Shown: positions 7,672-17,679, numbered from the stretch's first letter. The stretch is DNA of 64,000 bases from Ureibacillus chungkukjangi (GCF_003217295.1 NZ_QJTJ01000012.1:1-64000), one strand, 5' to 3'. A program made the numbers and translations. The notes: generated by a model not told the origin, from the sequence alone.

Positions 7672-8712
7672 ATGACAAAGTTGAGAATTGGAATATTAGG
7701 TGCTTCCGATATAGCTTTTCGGCGCTTTTTGCCCGCACTCCAAAAAAACAGCTTCTTTGAGTATACATGTGTGGCAATTGCCAATTTTGAAGAAAGAAAT
7801 GTCACGAAATTCGGGGACGTCCAATATTTTGTCTCTGAAAAATCGATAGAAAAGGCTGAGAACTTTAAAGATACGTTTAATGGGACTATTTATAATAGTT
7901 ATGAAGAATTACTCTCCTCAGATAATATTGATGCTGTCTATATACCTTTACCGCCAGCCTTACACTATCATTGGGCTAAAAAAGCATTAGAAAATGGCAA
8001 ACATGTTTTGCTGGAAAAACCCTCTACAACCAATTTAGAAGACACAAAAAATCTACTGAAAATAGCCAAACAAAAAAAGTTAGCCATTCATGAAAATTAC
8101 GCATTTTGCTATCATGGGCAAGTCCAAAAAATTCGTGAGATTATTGCTTCAGGAGAGATTGGAGAAGTAAGGCAAATTCGTACGGCCTTTGGATTTCCTT
8201 ATAGAGGCTCTTCAGACTTTCGATATGACCAAAGTTTAGGTGGCGGCGCATTGTTGGACTGTGGTGGCTACCCTGTTAAATTGTCGACAATGTTACTTGG
8301 AAACGAATCTCAAATAACGACAGCCTCTCTCAATATGGCAAGGGGACACAATGTCGATTTATTTGGTAGTGCAACTTTACAAAATCATGAAGGAATTACC
8401 TCCCATATTTCTTTCGGGATGGACAACTTCTATAAATGTGAATTAGAAATTTGGGGCAGTAATGGCTATCTATTGGCGCCACGAATTTTTACGGCACCGG
8501 CCAATCTTAAGGTAACTTTGTTTTTAAATAATGGACAAGAAAAAGTATTGGAAGTTCCAGAGGACGATCAGTTTTTGGGTTCCTTAAATCATTTTTCAAA
8601 CTGTATAACAGATGAAGCTACTAGATTAAACACCTATTCTGAAATCGAAATACAAAGTCAACATGTTCATGATATTTTTATAAAAAGTCAGAATGGAGTG
8701 TTCAATAGATGA
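7672..8712 (+). CDS. Gfo/Idh/MocA oxidoreductase, probable NDP-sugar 3-ketoreductase
   Basis: NAD(P)H-dependent sugar oxidoreductase. The Rossmann start is RIGILGASDIAFRRFLPAL, and the family motif with catalytic-region lysine is VLLEKPSTTN (about residues 112-121), followed by the C-terminal beta domain. Placed directly after the 2,3-dehydratase, it is expected to reduce the unstable 3,4-diketo product at C3, as in other 2-deoxysugar pathways, where this partner is needed to stop loss of the intermediate. It begins seven bases after the dehydratase stop and overlaps the aminotransferase by four bases, so expression is coupled. The stereochemistry (allo or gluco) cannot be read. Confidence 0.85.
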   Translation: MTKLRIGILGASDIAFRRFLPALQKNSFFEYTCVAIANFEERNVTKFGDVQYFVSEKSIEKAENFKDTFNGTIYNSYEELLSSDNIDAVYIPLPPALHYHWAKKALENGKHVLLEKPSTTNLEDTKNLLKIAKQKKLAIHENYAFCYHGQVQKIREIIASGEIGEVRQIRTAFGFPYRGSSDFRYDQSLGGGALLDCGGYPVKLSTMLLGNESQITTASLNMARGHNVDLFGSATLQNHEGITSHISFGMDNFYKCELEIWGSNGYLLAPRIFTAPANLKVTLFLNNGQEKVLEVPEDDQFLGSLNHFSNCITDEATRLNTYSEIEIQSQHVHDIFIKSQNGVFNR

Positions 8713-9827
8713 CCAATATTTCCATGACTAATGAATCGATACCAGTTGTGAAGCCCTCAATGCCGCCCTACGAAGAATATATTGAAGAAATCAAAACAAT
8801 TTGGGATAACAGATGGCTTACTCATACAGGTCCGAAACACCAGAAATTAGAACAAGAGTTATGTGAATATTTAGAAGTGAACAATGTTTCGTTATTTGCC
8901 AATGGTCATCTTGCTCTTGAGCTGGCTATTGATGGGCTTCAATTGACAGGGGAAATTATTACAACGCCATTTACCTTTGCCTCTACAACACAGGCGATTG
9001 TACGCAATCATTTAATCCCGGTTTTTTGTGATATTAACGAAAATGATTATACAATCGATGTGGAAAAAATTGAGGAATTAATCACAGATAAAACATCTGC
9101 TATCATGCCAGTGCATGTGTTTGGGAACGTTTGTGATGTATATAAAATTGAAGAAATCGCAGCTAAATACAACTTAAAGGTTATCTATGATGCTGCACAT
9201 GCTTTTGGCATGAAGGTAAATGATACAGCAATTGGGAACTTTGGGGATGTCTCCATGTTTAGCTTCCATGCGACGAAGGTTTTCCACACGGTTGAAGGTG
9301 GTGGCTTAACCTATAGTAATCCGGATTATTCAGAACGATTTGCTAAGCTCCGCCAGTTTGGAATGGAGGGGCAGGAATCGGTACCCGTTGTTGGGACGAA
9401 TGCTAAAATGACAGAAATTCACGCGGCCATGGGTATTTGCAACCTTCGACATATAGACGAAATGATTGCCAATAGAGGTTTAGCAGTGAATCGATATAGA
9501 GAGCGATTATCAGGAACAAAAGGCATCAAATTATGTGACATACAAGAAAATGTGGTTTCTAATTTTAGTTACTTCCCAATTGTTTTTGATAAAGAAGAGT
9601 TTGGAAAAGACAGAAATGAAGTAGCCGAATTACTAGAAAAGCATAATATCTTTGCTAGGAAGTATTTTTATCCTCTTACGAATGAGTTTAGTGCATATAG
9701 TGGTTTGTTTGCAATTCAAGATACGCCAGTTGCAAAGAATATCGCCGATAATATATTAACTTTACCTTTATATTCCGACTTAACTCTCGAGGAAGTTGAT
9801 AGAATTTGTAGCATTATCCTGGAATAG
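8709..9827 (+). CDS. DegT/DnrJ/EryC1/StrS sugar aminotransferase
   Basis: PLP-dependent transaminase that places an amino group on a keto-sugar nucleotide. The internal-aldimine lysine lies in SFHATKVFHTVEGGG (about residue 189). The PLP-contact aspartate region is VIYDAAHAFG, and the substrate region is TPFTFASTTQAI. Length 372 aa is normal. With the two genes before it, the likely product is dTDP-4-amino-2,4,6-trideoxyhexose, using the remaining C4 ketone. A formyltransferase and an ATP-grasp enzyme at 21-23 kb may then modify the amine. It ends at a terminator (9839). C4 specificity is inferred from the pathway. Confidence 0.88.
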   Translation: MTNISMTNESIPVVKPSMPPYEEYIEEIKTIWDNRWLTHTGPKHQKLEQELCEYLEVNNVSLFANGHLALELAIDGLQLTGEIITTPFTFASTTQAIVRNHLIPVFCDINENDYTIDVEKIEELITDKTSAIMPVHVFGNVCDVYKIEEIAAKYNLKVIYDAAHAFGMKVNDTAIGNFGDVSMFSFHATKVFHTVEGGGLTYSNPDYSERFAKLRQFGMEGQESVPVVGTNAKMTEIHAAMGICNLRHIDEMIANRGLAVNRYRERLSGTKGIKLCDIQENVVSNFSYFPIVFDKEEFGKDRNEVAELLEKHNIFARKYFYPLTNEFSAYSGLFAIQDTPVAKNIADNILTLPLYSDLTLEEVDRICSIILE

Positions 9828-9838
9828 TGCAAGAATTT

Positions 9839-9867
9839 AAGTTCTCATTTTGAGAGCTTATTTTTTT
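9839..9867 (+). terminator. Rho-independent terminator
   Basis: AAGTTCTC/GAGAGCTT stem (one G-T pair), followed by A and seven T, after the aminotransferase. Confidence 0.75.
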
Positions 9868-9917
9868 GAAAAGATTGATTCTAGTAAGCTGCTATTTTAT
9901 CTACTCAGGACCGATAT

Positions 9918-9950
9918 TTAAACATAATGTACGGTAGTAAAACATAATTT
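9918..9950 (+). promoter_or_regulatory. Repeated CATAAT promoter-like element before ugd
   Basis: CATAAT occurs at 9923 and 9943, 14 bases apart (AACATAATGT and AACATAATTT). This resembles a sigma-E/K -35/-10 layout, but is weaker than the elements at 5829 and 15210. Confidence 0.25.
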
Positions 9951-10020
9951 GTAGTAGAAAATTCATAGATTCAATTTTGGGTACAATGTTGTTTAGTTTA
10001 ACCGATTCGGAGGGTGTTAC

Positions 10021-11346
10021 ATGAAAATCGCAGTGGTAGGTACAGGTTATGTGGGGCTAGTAACAGGGGTTAGCTTATCTGAAATCGGTCATCAGGTTTG
10101 GTGTATTGATATTGACACTGAGAAAATCGAGATGTTAAAAAAGGGGAAGTCTCCTATCTATGAACCAGGGTTAAGTGAATTAATGCAAAAAAATATTGCA
10201 CAGAATCGTTTAACTTTTACTACAAAACACAGTGAAGGATTTCAAGGCGCAGATGTGATTTACATAGCAGTTGGTACTCCTGAAAACGAAGACGGCTCTG
10301 CCAACTTGACTTATGTAGAAGATGTCGCCTTAAAAATTGTCGAGCTTGTTACCCAGGATACGATTGTGGTTATAAAGAGTACCGTTCCTGTAGGGACAAA
10401 TAATCGAATTCAAGACCTCATAAATCAACATAAAGAGCGTGATTTAAGAATAGAAATCGTGTCTAATCCTGAATTTTTAAAAGAAGGCACTGCCATTTAT
10501 GATTCCTTCCACGGTGACCGAATTGTTATAGGAGCAAGCAGCAAGTACGCTTTTAAAATCTTGGAGGAAATTAACAAACCTTTTGGAATACCGATTTTTC
10601 AAACAGATATTCGAAGTGCCGAAATGATCAAGTATGCAGCCAATGCTTTCCTAGCGACAAAGATTAGCTTTATAAACGAAATTGCGAACATCTGTGAAAG
10701 AGTGGAGGCCGATGTAGAGGAAGTAGCAAGGGGTATTGGGATGGACCAACGTATCGGTAATAAGTTTTTAAAGGCTGGAATCGGCTATGGCGGCTCTTGC
10801 TTCCCAAAGGATACGAAGGCACTACTCAAAATCGCGGGGGTTGTGGACTACGATTTTGAGCTATTAAAGGGTGTCATTATGGTCAACAAAAACCAGCAGG
10901 AGCTATTACTGCAAAAATTAAACAATCGATTCGATACTCTGAAAGATAAAAGAATTGCGATATTAGGGTTAGCCTTTAAACCAAACACAGATGACATGCG
11001 TGAAGCGGCTTCCATTGTCATTACCGAAGAACTCGTAAACCAAGGGGCAAATGTTGTGGTATATGATCCAGTTGCCATGGAAAACGCCAAAAAAGTATTA
11101 GTTCCTTCTATTAAATATGCAAGTTCCGTAGAGGAAGCTCTTCAAGAAGCTGAAGTTGCATTAATTCTTACGGAGTGGGATGAGATTAAGAAAATCGATA
11201 TTGAATCATTCAGGAAAATGAAAACACCCATTGTATTTGATGGCCGTAATTGTTTTGATTTAGAAAGTTTACAGAAGTCAGGGATAGAATATCATTCAAT
11301 TGGAAGACCTGTAGTTAAGCCTGAAATCGCAAATGCGTTATTTTAA
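10021..11346 (+). CDS. ugd: UDP-glucose 6-dehydrogenase
   Basis: Oxidises UDP-glucose to UDP-glucuronate in two NAD-dependent steps. The N-terminal Rossmann motif is VVGTGYVGLVTGVSLSEIGH, and the catalytic cysteine lies in GYGGSCFPKDTKAL (near residue 260). The C-terminal UDP-binding domain contains GLAFKPNTDDMREAAS. At 441 aa it is full length and close to TuaD/Ugd of Bacillus. The substrate comes from GalU (16711). The gene has its own leader after the terminator at 9839 and is followed by a glycosyltransferase and a flippase. The polymer therefore probably contains glucuronic acid. Confidence 0.94.
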   Translation: MKIAVVGTGYVGLVTGVSLSEIGHQVWCIDIDTEKIEMLKKGKSPIYEPGLSELMQKNIAQNRLTFTTKHSEGFQGADVIYIAVGTPENEDGSANLTYVEDVALKIVELVTQDTIVVIKSTVPVGTNNRIQDLINQHKERDLRIEIVSNPEFLKEGTAIYDSFHGDRIVIGASSKYAFKILEEINKPFGIPIFQTDIRSAEMIKYAANAFLATKISFINEIANICERVEADVEEVARGIGMDQRIGNKFLKAGIGYGGSCFPKDTKALLKIAGVVDYDFELLKGVIMVNKNQQELLLQKLNNRFDTLKDKRIAILGLAFKPNTDDMREAASIVITEELVNQGANVVVYDPVAMENAKKVLVPSIKYASSVEEALQEAEVALILTEWDEIKKIDIESFRKMKTPIVFDGRNCFDLESLQKSGIEYHSIGRPVVKPEIANALF

Positions 11347-11404
11347 TCGTGATTATCCTATTGGCAATTTAGTTAGGGGTTCAAAGTAAGGGGGAATTGG
11401 TAAG

Positions 11405-12562
11405 ATGAAAAAAATTGCCATTGTTGCAATTGGCTATAATCGAGTTCCAAGTATGATGAGGCTAGTCAATGCCTTAAATCAAGCAGAATACGAGAATGAT
11501 AATGTGACATTATTTATAAGTATCGATTATTCAGGAACTGATGAATTAGAAAACTATGCAAAAACAATCACTTGGAAGCAAGGTGAAAAAGTCATTCTTA
11601 CACATCCTTCTAGACTTGGACTAAGAAAGCACATTTTAACCTGTGGGGATATTTTAAAGGATTATGATGCACTGATTGTTTTTGAAGATGATATCGTACC
11701 GGCGACCTCATTTTATCAATATGCTAAACAAGCTGTACAATTTTACTCGAAGGATGAGAATGTTGCTGGCATCTCATTGTATACTCATTTGTTAAATGAA
11801 CAAGTCGACCTCCCTTTCTTACCTAGTAAGACGAAATTCGATGCGTATTTTCTGCAATATGCCCAGTCATGGGGACAAGTATGGTTAAAAAAACAATGGT
11901 TTGAATTTAAAGAATGGTATGAGAATAATTCGGGAGAGTTGAAGGAAGAGCCCAATATGCCATCGTTTTTAGCGAGCTGGCCAGCTACATCCTGGTTAAA
12001 GTATCATATCAAATATTGTATTGAGAAGAACAAATACTTTGTCTACCCCTATACATCCTTTTCAACCTGTTTTAGTGACGTAGGGGTCCATACAAAAATG
12101 AAAGAAACAAGATTACAGGTACCTCTTCATGAAGGAGGTATTAACCAGTTAAATTTCCCGGTGTTTGGTGATCCGGAGGCTGTATACTATGATTCATTTT
12201 TTGAAAGGGAATGCCTTGCTCAGCATTTAGGTATAGCAAATGAGGACTTGATTGTTGATATTTATGGACATCATACCTGTTATGAAGAGAGGCGATTTGT
12301 CTTATCTAAAAAAAATTTAAACTATAAAATTATTAAAAGCTTTGCTCTCGAATATCGTCCTCATGAATTGAACATTATTAACAACAGGGAAGGTCATGAA
12401 ATCTTCTTATATGATACTAGTATAGAAAGTCACAACAAAGTAAATAAAGTTTCAATGAATAATAGTCTTCAATATTATTTGAAATTATATGGGCGAAATA
12501 AAAAATTAGTTCAAATCTTAAGTCATAATGTTAAACAAAAATTCCTTCCATTTTTAAAATAA
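11405..12562 (+). CDS. Glycosyltransferase, GT-A fold
   Basis: Probable nucleotide-sugar-dependent glycosyltransferase building the repeat unit. The opening KIAIVAIGYNRVPSMMRLVNAL and the acidic metal motif VFEDDIVPA (about residues 94-102) are typical of GT2-like enzymes that use an EDD in place of DxD. A conserved aromatic stretch QYAQSWGQVWLKKQW (about 158-172) is probably in the acceptor part. No membrane anchor is seen; the C-terminal 100 residues are less conserved. It follows ugd and precedes a flippase. Donor and acceptor cannot be read. Confidence 0.78.
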   Translation: MKKIAIVAIGYNRVPSMMRLVNALNQAEYENDNVTLFISIDYSGTDELENYAKTITWKQGEKVILTHPSRLGLRKHILTCGDILKDYDALIVFEDDIVPATSFYQYAKQAVQFYSKDENVAGISLYTHLLNEQVDLPFLPSKTKFDAYFLQYAQSWGQVWLKKQWFEFKEWYENNSGELKEEPNMPSFLASWPATSWLKYHIKYCIEKNKYFVYPYTSFSTCFSDVGVHTKMKETRLQVPLHEGGINQLNFPVFGDPEAVYYDSFFERECLAQHLGIANEDLIVDIYGHHTCYEERRFVLSKKNLNYKIIKSFALEYRPHELNIINNREGHEIFLYDTSIESHNKVNKVSMNNSLQYYLKLYGRNKKLVQILSHNVKQKFLPFLK

Positions 12563-12601
12563 ACCTGCATGAACAGTTTAAAATAAAAAGAAGGTTATTG
12601 T

Positions 12602-13888
12602 ATGAATTTAATAAGTGTAATACGAAGCAAATTCCTTAAAAATACGAGCTGGTTACTGTTTGAACAAATTTTCCGTATGCTTCTAGGTCTGGTAGTAACC
12701 TCCCTGGTAGCGCGTTACTTAGGGACATACAATTATGGTCAAATCAATTATGGTTTAGCTTATATAGCAATCTTTACAATTTTAAGTAAATTAGGGTTAG
12801 ATAGTATTATCGTTCATGAAATCATCAAAAATAGAAATCATACAGGCAAAATTATTGGGACAACCATTCTTCTCAGGCTAGCCTCAGCATTCATATCTAT
12901 CATTATTATTTGCATACTTTTACTATTTTTAGAGCCTGATAATCTTACAATTCAAATCCTCACATTTATCCAATCGATTTCGTTGATTTTTATAGCATTT
13001 GATACAGTGTCTTATTGGTTTCAGTCGAATTTACAATCAAAGTATGCCGTTATCTCTAAATCCATTGCTTTTTTCATTATTTCCATTTTCCGCTTACTCC
13101 TAATCTATTTCAACGTATCAGTAGTTTACTTTGCATTTGCTACAATTTTAGAAGCGTTTGTCATTGGCATATTTCTTTTATGGTTTTACTACAAACATAA
13201 AGGTGATCGGCTAGCTTTTTCATTTCAGATTTCAAAGGATTTACTAAAGAAGAGTTATCATTTTTTAATAGCAGGCTTACTTGTAACGGTCTACACACAG
13301 ATGGATAAAATTATGCTAGGGAAGATGGCATCCGCTTCAAGTGTGGGAATCTATGCCGCAGGGATGACTATTGCTACGATGTGGGTTTTTATCCCGATGG
13401 CTTTAATAGATTCCGCTCGACCAATTGTAATGGGGGCAAAGGAGTCAAACCAAGAGCTGTATATACGTCGCTATAAACAATTATACTGTGCAGTTATTTG
13501 GATTGGAATCATGGCCTCGCTATTCATCACGATTTTCTCAAAGCCAATCATCTTATTAATTTTTGGAGAAGAATACCTAGAATCGATTAGTATTTTGCTA
13601 ATTTTAGTTTGGTCTCGGATCTTTTCGTTAATCGGTGTGACAAGGTCTATATGGCTATTAACGGAGGATCATATCAGCTATCAAAAGTATTTTCTTGGGA
13701 TAGGAGCTGTGATCAATTTTTCGTTAAATCTGTACCTTATCCCAAAATACGGGGCAATCGGAGCGGCCATTGCAACACTTTTAGCTGAAGTTATCTCATC
13801 AACGATTGCTTTAGTATTCTTTAAAAAAACGAGACCGCTTTTTAAATTGATTGTTGAGGCTGTCTTATTTAAGCGTTTGAAAGCTTAA
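12602..13888 (+). CDS. Polysaccharide flippase (Wzx/MATE family), first of two
   Basis: Integral membrane protein of 428 aa with about 12 hydrophobic segments. It has the Wzx opening TSWLLFEQIFRMLLGLVVTS and VARYLGTYNYGQINYGLAY. The amphipathic GLLVTVYTQMDKIMLGKM segment (about residues 221-238) is also characteristic. It probably moves the undecaprenyl-linked repeat unit across the membrane. It ends the ugd-glycosyltransferase-flippase unit and is followed by a strong hairpin at 13955. A second, unrelated-looking flippase is encoded at 19737. Confidence 0.88.
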   Translation: MNLISVIRSKFLKNTSWLLFEQIFRMLLGLVVTSLVARYLGTYNYGQINYGLAYIAIFTILSKLGLDSIIVHEIIKNRNHTGKIIGTTILLRLASAFISIIIICILLLFLEPDNLTIQILTFIQSISLIFIAFDTVSYWFQSNLQSKYAVISKSIAFFIISIFRLLLIYFNVSVVYFAFATILEAFVIGIFLLWFYYKHKGDRLAFSFQISKDLLKKSYHFLIAGLLVTVYTQMDKIMLGKMASASSVGIYAAGMTIATMWVFIPMALIDSARPIVMGAKESNQELYIRRYKQLYCAVIWIGIMASLFITIFSKPIILLIFGEEYLESISILLILVWSRIFSLIGVTRSIWLLTEDHISYQKYFLGIGAVINFSLNLYLIPKYGAIGAAIATLLAEVISSTIALVFFKKTRPLFKLIVEAVLFKRLKA

Positions 13889-13905
13889 GAGATTTTATAG
13901 TGAAG

Positions 13906-13940
13906 TAGCGAGATTATTGATGAAACTAGCGAGATAATGA
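13906..13940 (+). repeat. 21-bp repeat pair, TAGCGAGAT type
   Basis: TAGCGAGAT occurs at 13906 and 13927, 21 bases apart. The core is close to the GGCTAGATT core of the arrays at 5976 and 35832. Confidence 0.55.
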
Positions 13941-13954
13941 TAAACATTACTGAA

Positions 13955-13993
13955 ATCACTGGAGATGCTAGATTATCTCCAGTGATTTTATTA
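13955..13993 (+). terminator. Terminator with a repeat core in its loop
   Basis: A perfect 12-base stem ATCACTGGAGAT/ATCTCCAGTGAT (13955-13966 and 13975-13986) is followed by a T-rich stretch. The eight-base loop is GCTAGATT, the same core as the 21-bp arrays. Confidence 0.85.
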
Positions 13994-14029
13994 TTGCTAC
14001 AAGTTGGGGGAGGGTACATTGAGAATGTG

Positions 14030-14880
14030 GGTAAATCAGCTTGCGTTGCGACGATTCAGAGTGAGCGATAGGTTGAAACGTCGTAAACCGGCATGTTTTA
14101 CGACGATTTGGAGCGAGCCACAGGTTGAAACGTAGCAAACGGTCTTGCATTACTACCATTCAGAGCGAGAGCCGGGTTGAAATGTCGCAATCCCGCATGT
14201 TTTGCTACCATCCGGAGCGAGCCACAGGTTGAAACGTAGCAAACTGACTTGCTTTGCTACCATCTGGGGTCAGCAAACACCTGAAACGTCGCAAACGGGC
14301 TTGCATTGCTACCATCCGAAGCGGGCCACAGGTTGAAACGTAGCAAACTGACTTGCATTGCTACCATCTGGGGCCAGCAAACACCTGAATCGGCGTAATC
14401 CTACAATCTTTGCGACCATCAGGAGCGAGCCACAAGTTAAAACGTAGCAAACAGGCTTGCATTGCGACCATCTGAGGCCAGCAAATACTTGAAACGTCGC
14501 AATCCCGCATGTTTTGCTACCATCCGGAGCGAGCCACAGGTTGAAACGTAGCAATCCCGCATGTTTTGCTACCATCCGGAGCGAGCCACAGGTTGAAACG
14601 TAGCAAACTGGCATGCATTGCTACCATCTGGGGCCAGCAAACACTAGAATGGTCGTAATCCTACAATCTTTGCGACCATCCGGAGCGAGCCACAGGTTGA
14701 AACGTAGCAAACTGACTTGCTTTGGTACCATGTGGGGCCAGCAAACACTTGAATCGTCGTAATCCTACAATCTTTGCGACCATCCGAAACGAGCGACCAC
14801 TTGAAACGTAGCAATCCCGCATGTTTTGCGACCATCCGAAGCGAGCCACCACTTGAATCGTCGCAATTCATCCAATCCAG
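14030..14880. repeat. 52-bp tandem array I, 16 units
   Basis: The anchor TTGAAA (or CTGAAA, TTGAAT and similar) occurs at 14073 and every 52 bases up to 14853, without a single indel over 16 units. Two main variants are mixed: one with GGAGCGAGCCACAGG, the other with GGGGCCAGCAAACAC. Each unit has arms such as GTAGCAA/TTGCTAC, GTCGTAA/TTTACGAC or GTCGTAA/TTGCGAC around a 10-12 base loop, so stem changes are largely compensated. Open frames on the minus strand here are products of the repeat, not genes. It lies between the flippase and pgi. Confidence 0.95.
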
Positions 14881-15209
14881 TTTCAACTAAATTCTAAACT
14901 AATCTATATAAAAACCCTATCTCCCTCCTTAAATCACTTCAACCTTCATTACGATTCTTATTATTTTCGAATATTAAACGTATAAGTTAAAAGTCCTGAA
15001 TCACAAAAAAATTAGCGGTGACATGACGAAGAAACATCTTAAAGAAAATAGATAAAATGGCCCGTTTTAGCTAGCTTATTTTAAATTACTTTTAGAGCGA
15101 AGACACTCTCATACTTCCTGTTTGCTCCTGAAATTACCCTGTATTCCCAGTAGTTAAAGCATTTTCAGGGGGGAGCGATAAAGGGATAATTTTTTTCTGT
15201 GTATTTAGG
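14881..15209. other. Intergenic region after array I
   Basis: AT-rich, with no gene seen. It leads to the promoter-like element at 15210. Confidence 0.4.
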
Positions 15210-15245
15210 CATATTCTAGTACAAATGCTTCTATAGTATTAAGAG
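15210..15245 (+). promoter_or_regulatory. Sporulation-type (sigma-E/K-like) promoter candidate 2
   Basis: CATATT (15210-15215), 13 bases, then TTCTATAGTATTAAGAG (15229-15245), identical in blocks and spacing to 5829-5864. It lies 160 bases before pgi. A shared regulator of the two sub-operons is inferred. Confidence 0.45.
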
Positions 15246-15403
15246 TATTTTAGTTATTAGTTTTCCTCTCCTAGTCAATTTCCAATTTATGTACGTCGAT
15301 TTGCGATAGATAAGAGAGGCAAGTACTATGAATTTTTCGTATTCCGTAATACATTTCAATATTTTAAGTCAATGGATTTATATTTTTTGGGGGGAAGAAT
15401 GTA

Positions 15404-16693
15404 TTGACGCATCTAAATCTGTCAACGAAGTTTAATGAGCGGTTGTTTGATATGGATTTCATGAACTTTGGACATTCTATTTCATTGATCCATCATCATC
15501 TGGAGGAAGTTGAAGATGAGTTAACAGGATGGTTAAAGCAGCCATTGAATATTACAGCTGAAGAAGTAGATGAAATTCACAATTTATCTGATGAAATAAA
15601 AGAAAATGCTGATGTTTTACTCGTGATAGGCATAGGTGGCTCCTATTTAGGAGCAAAGGCAGTACAGGAAGCTTTAGCTCCCAATTTTACGAAGAAAGAG
15701 AATGGAATTGAAGTCCTCTTTGTCGGACATAACCTAAGTGGGAGTTATATGAAACGATTGGTCGAGAGTTTACATAATCGAGACTTTTACGTAAATGTTA
15801 TTTCTAAATCAGGCACAACTCTAGAAACCTCCATTGCCTTCCGTGTATTAAGACATTACTCCATCGAACGCTATGGACAAAATGCTAAAAATAGAATTAT
15901 TGTCACAACGGATTCGGAAAAAGGACTTTTAAAAGAAATTGCGTTGGCACAAGGATATCGCATGTTGGATATCCCTTCAAATATAGGTGGGCGCTACTCA
16001 CTGCTAACACCAGTCGGTTTACTTCCAATTTCGGTTGCAGGCATTAATATTACCGAAATACTTCGAGGAGCATGTCAAGCAGTCATTGATTTAAACGAAG
16101 AAGACTTAGAAAAAAACGAGGCTTATCGTTATGCAGTGCTTCGATATGAGCTCTATTCCCGCGGTTATCAAGTGGAATTATTAGCTTCCTTTGAGCCATG
16201 TCTTTCCTATATACATGAATGGTGGAAGCAGCTATTTGGGGAAAGTGAAGGGAAAGAAAAAAAGGGATTATTTCCAGCGTCAGTCAACTACTCCACAGAT
16301 TTACACTCACTTGGCCAGTATGTACAAGAGGGAAATCCACTTTTGTTTGAGACCTTCCTTAGCTTTAAGCATCTATCGGAGGATTGTCATTTGCCATTTA
16401 ATGAGCTCGATGATGATCAACTAAACTATCTAAGTCATCGCAGCTTCAATGACATTAACCATATTTCTGAACAGGGGACAGTGTTAGCCCATTTTGAAGG
16501 GGGCGTTCCCATTATTCAGATTGAGCTAGAGCGATTAGATGCCTTTCATATTGGCTATCTCCTTTACTTCTTCATGAAAGCTTGTGCCATCAGTGCTTAT
16601 CTACAGGATGTGAATCCATTTGATCAGCCAGGTGTTGAAGCCTATAAAACGAAGATTAGGGACTTATTAAATGAAAAAACAATTGTGAGCTAA
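15404..16693 (+). CDS. pgi: Glucose-6-phosphate isomerase
   Basis: Interconverts glucose-6-phosphate and fructose-6-phosphate, here probably to feed sugar-nucleotide synthesis. Motifs are [15 protein letters not shown] (about residues 68-82), the phosphate loop [26 protein letters not shown] and the C-terminal [12 protein letters not shown]. At 429 aa it is about 20 residues shorter than B. subtilis Pgi, mostly at the N-terminus, and divergent there. It may be a locus-specific paralogue, with another pgi elsewhere. TTG start after GGGGGGAAG; an overlapping ATG at 15399 is out of frame and stops at once. Seventeen bases separate it from galU. Confidence 0.92.
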   Translation: MTHLNLSTKFNERLFDMDFMNFGHSISLIHHHLEEVEDELTGWLKQPLNITAEEVDEIHNLSDEIKENADVLLVIGIGGSYLGAKAVQEALAPNFTKKENGIEVLFVGHNLSGSYMKRLVESLHNRDFYVNVISKSGTTLETSIAFRVLRHYSIERYGQNAKNRIIVTTDSEKGLLKEIALAQGYRMLDIPSNIGGRYSLLTPVGLLPISVAGINITEILRGACQAVIDLNEEDLEKNEAYRYAVLRYELYSRGYQVELLASFEPCLSYIHEWWKQLFGESEGKEKKGLFPASVNYSTDLHSLGQYVQEGNPLLFETFLSFKHLSEDCHLPFNELDDDQLNYLSHRSFNDINHISEQGTVLAHFEGGVPIIQIELERLDAFHIGYLLYFFMKACAISAYLQDVNPFDQPGVEAYKTKIRDLLNEKTIVS

Positions 16694-16710
16694 GAAATGG
16701 GGAAAGTATA

Positions 16711-17601
16711 TTGCAAAAAGTGAAAAAAGCGATTATTCCAGCAGCAGGTTTAGGGACTCGATTCCTACCTGCAACAAAAGCGATACCAAAAGAAATGTTC
16801 CCAATAGTAGACCGCCCTACAATCGATTACATCGTGGAAGAAGCAGTACTATCGGGCATTGAAGAAATTATGATTGTTACAGGGAGAGGGAAAGGTGCCA
16901 TAGAAGATCATTTTGATCGGAATATGGAATTAGAGAGTAGCTTAGAGAGCAAGGGGAAGTTGGATTTGCTTGAAAAAATTCAAGGGCCTCCAGGAGTTGC
17001 AATATATTATATCCGACAAAAAGAACCGAAAGGACTTGGACATGCAGTCTGGTGTGCAAGGAAGTTTATAGGGGATGAACCTTTTGCAGTGCTTTTAGGG
17101 GATGACGTGGTGCAAAGTGAAAAGCCCGCAATCAAACAATTAATGGAGCAATATGAGGCTACTAACAGCTCCGTAATAGGAGTTCAAACGGTTCCAGATA
17201 GCCAAACCAATCGATATGGAATTATTGACCCTATCGGACGAGATGGTAGATTGTATCAGGTAAGAAATTTTGTAGAAAAACCTGAACAAGGTACGGCACC
17301 CTCTAATCTAGCAATCCTGGGAAGATATATTTTAACTCCTGAAATTTTTCAGTTTTTAGAGAGGCAAGAAACTGGCGTTGGGGGAGAGATACAGTTAACA
17401 GATGCTATCCAACGGTTAAACGAAATGGAAAAAGTCTATGCCTATGATTTTGAAGGGAAACGCTATGATGTAGGTGAAAAATTAGGCTTTGTTCGTACAA
17501 CACTGGAATTTGCAATCGAGCATGAAGAGATTGGTCCTCAAGTGGAGGAATTACTTCGGGAGATCCTGGCTAAAAGAGCCTATTCAAACAATAGAGTTTG
17601 A
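16711..17601 (+). CDS. galU: UTP-glucose-1-phosphate uridylyltransferase
   Basis: Makes UDP-glucose from UTP and glucose-1-phosphate, the precursor for Ugd and GalE in this locus. The N-terminal nucleotide-binding motif is [20 protein letters not shown]; the lysine-containing site is in [13 protein letters not shown] (about residue 190). [11 protein letters not shown] and the C-terminal [16 protein letters not shown] are also typical. Length 296 aa is normal for GalU/GtaB. It starts with TTG after GGGGAAAG and lies in an operon with pgi. Confidence 0.95.
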   Translation: MQKVKKAIIPAAGLGTRFLPATKAIPKEMFPIVDRPTIDYIVEEAVLSGIEEIMIVTGRGKGAIEDHFDRNMELESSLESKGKLDLLEKIQGPPGVAIYYIRQKEPKGLGHAVWCARKFIGDEPFAVLLGDDVVQSEKPAIKQLMEQYEATNSSVIGVQTVPDSQTNRYGIIDPIGRDGRLYQVRNFVEKPEQGTAPSNLAILGRYILTPEIFQFLERQETGVGGEIQLTDAIQRLNEMEKVYAYDFEGKRYDVGEKLGFVRTTLEFAIEHEEIGPQVEELLREILAKRAYSNNRV

Positions 17602-17679
17602 TTAAAAACATCTGTGAATATATAAGCTTCTTATCATAACTATTTTTAAATTTGGCACTGGTTGTAAAGGGGTAGAAGG

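Noticed and set aside
14030-14880. CRISPR array
   Set aside because: Period is 52 bp, but there are no unique spacers between constant repeats: the whole unit is repeated and diverges evenly, and no cas genes are present in the window.
14309-14886. Open frames of 63-101 codons on the minus strand
   Set aside because: They consist wholly of the 52-bp repeat, have no ribosome site, and their peptides are periodic translations of the array.
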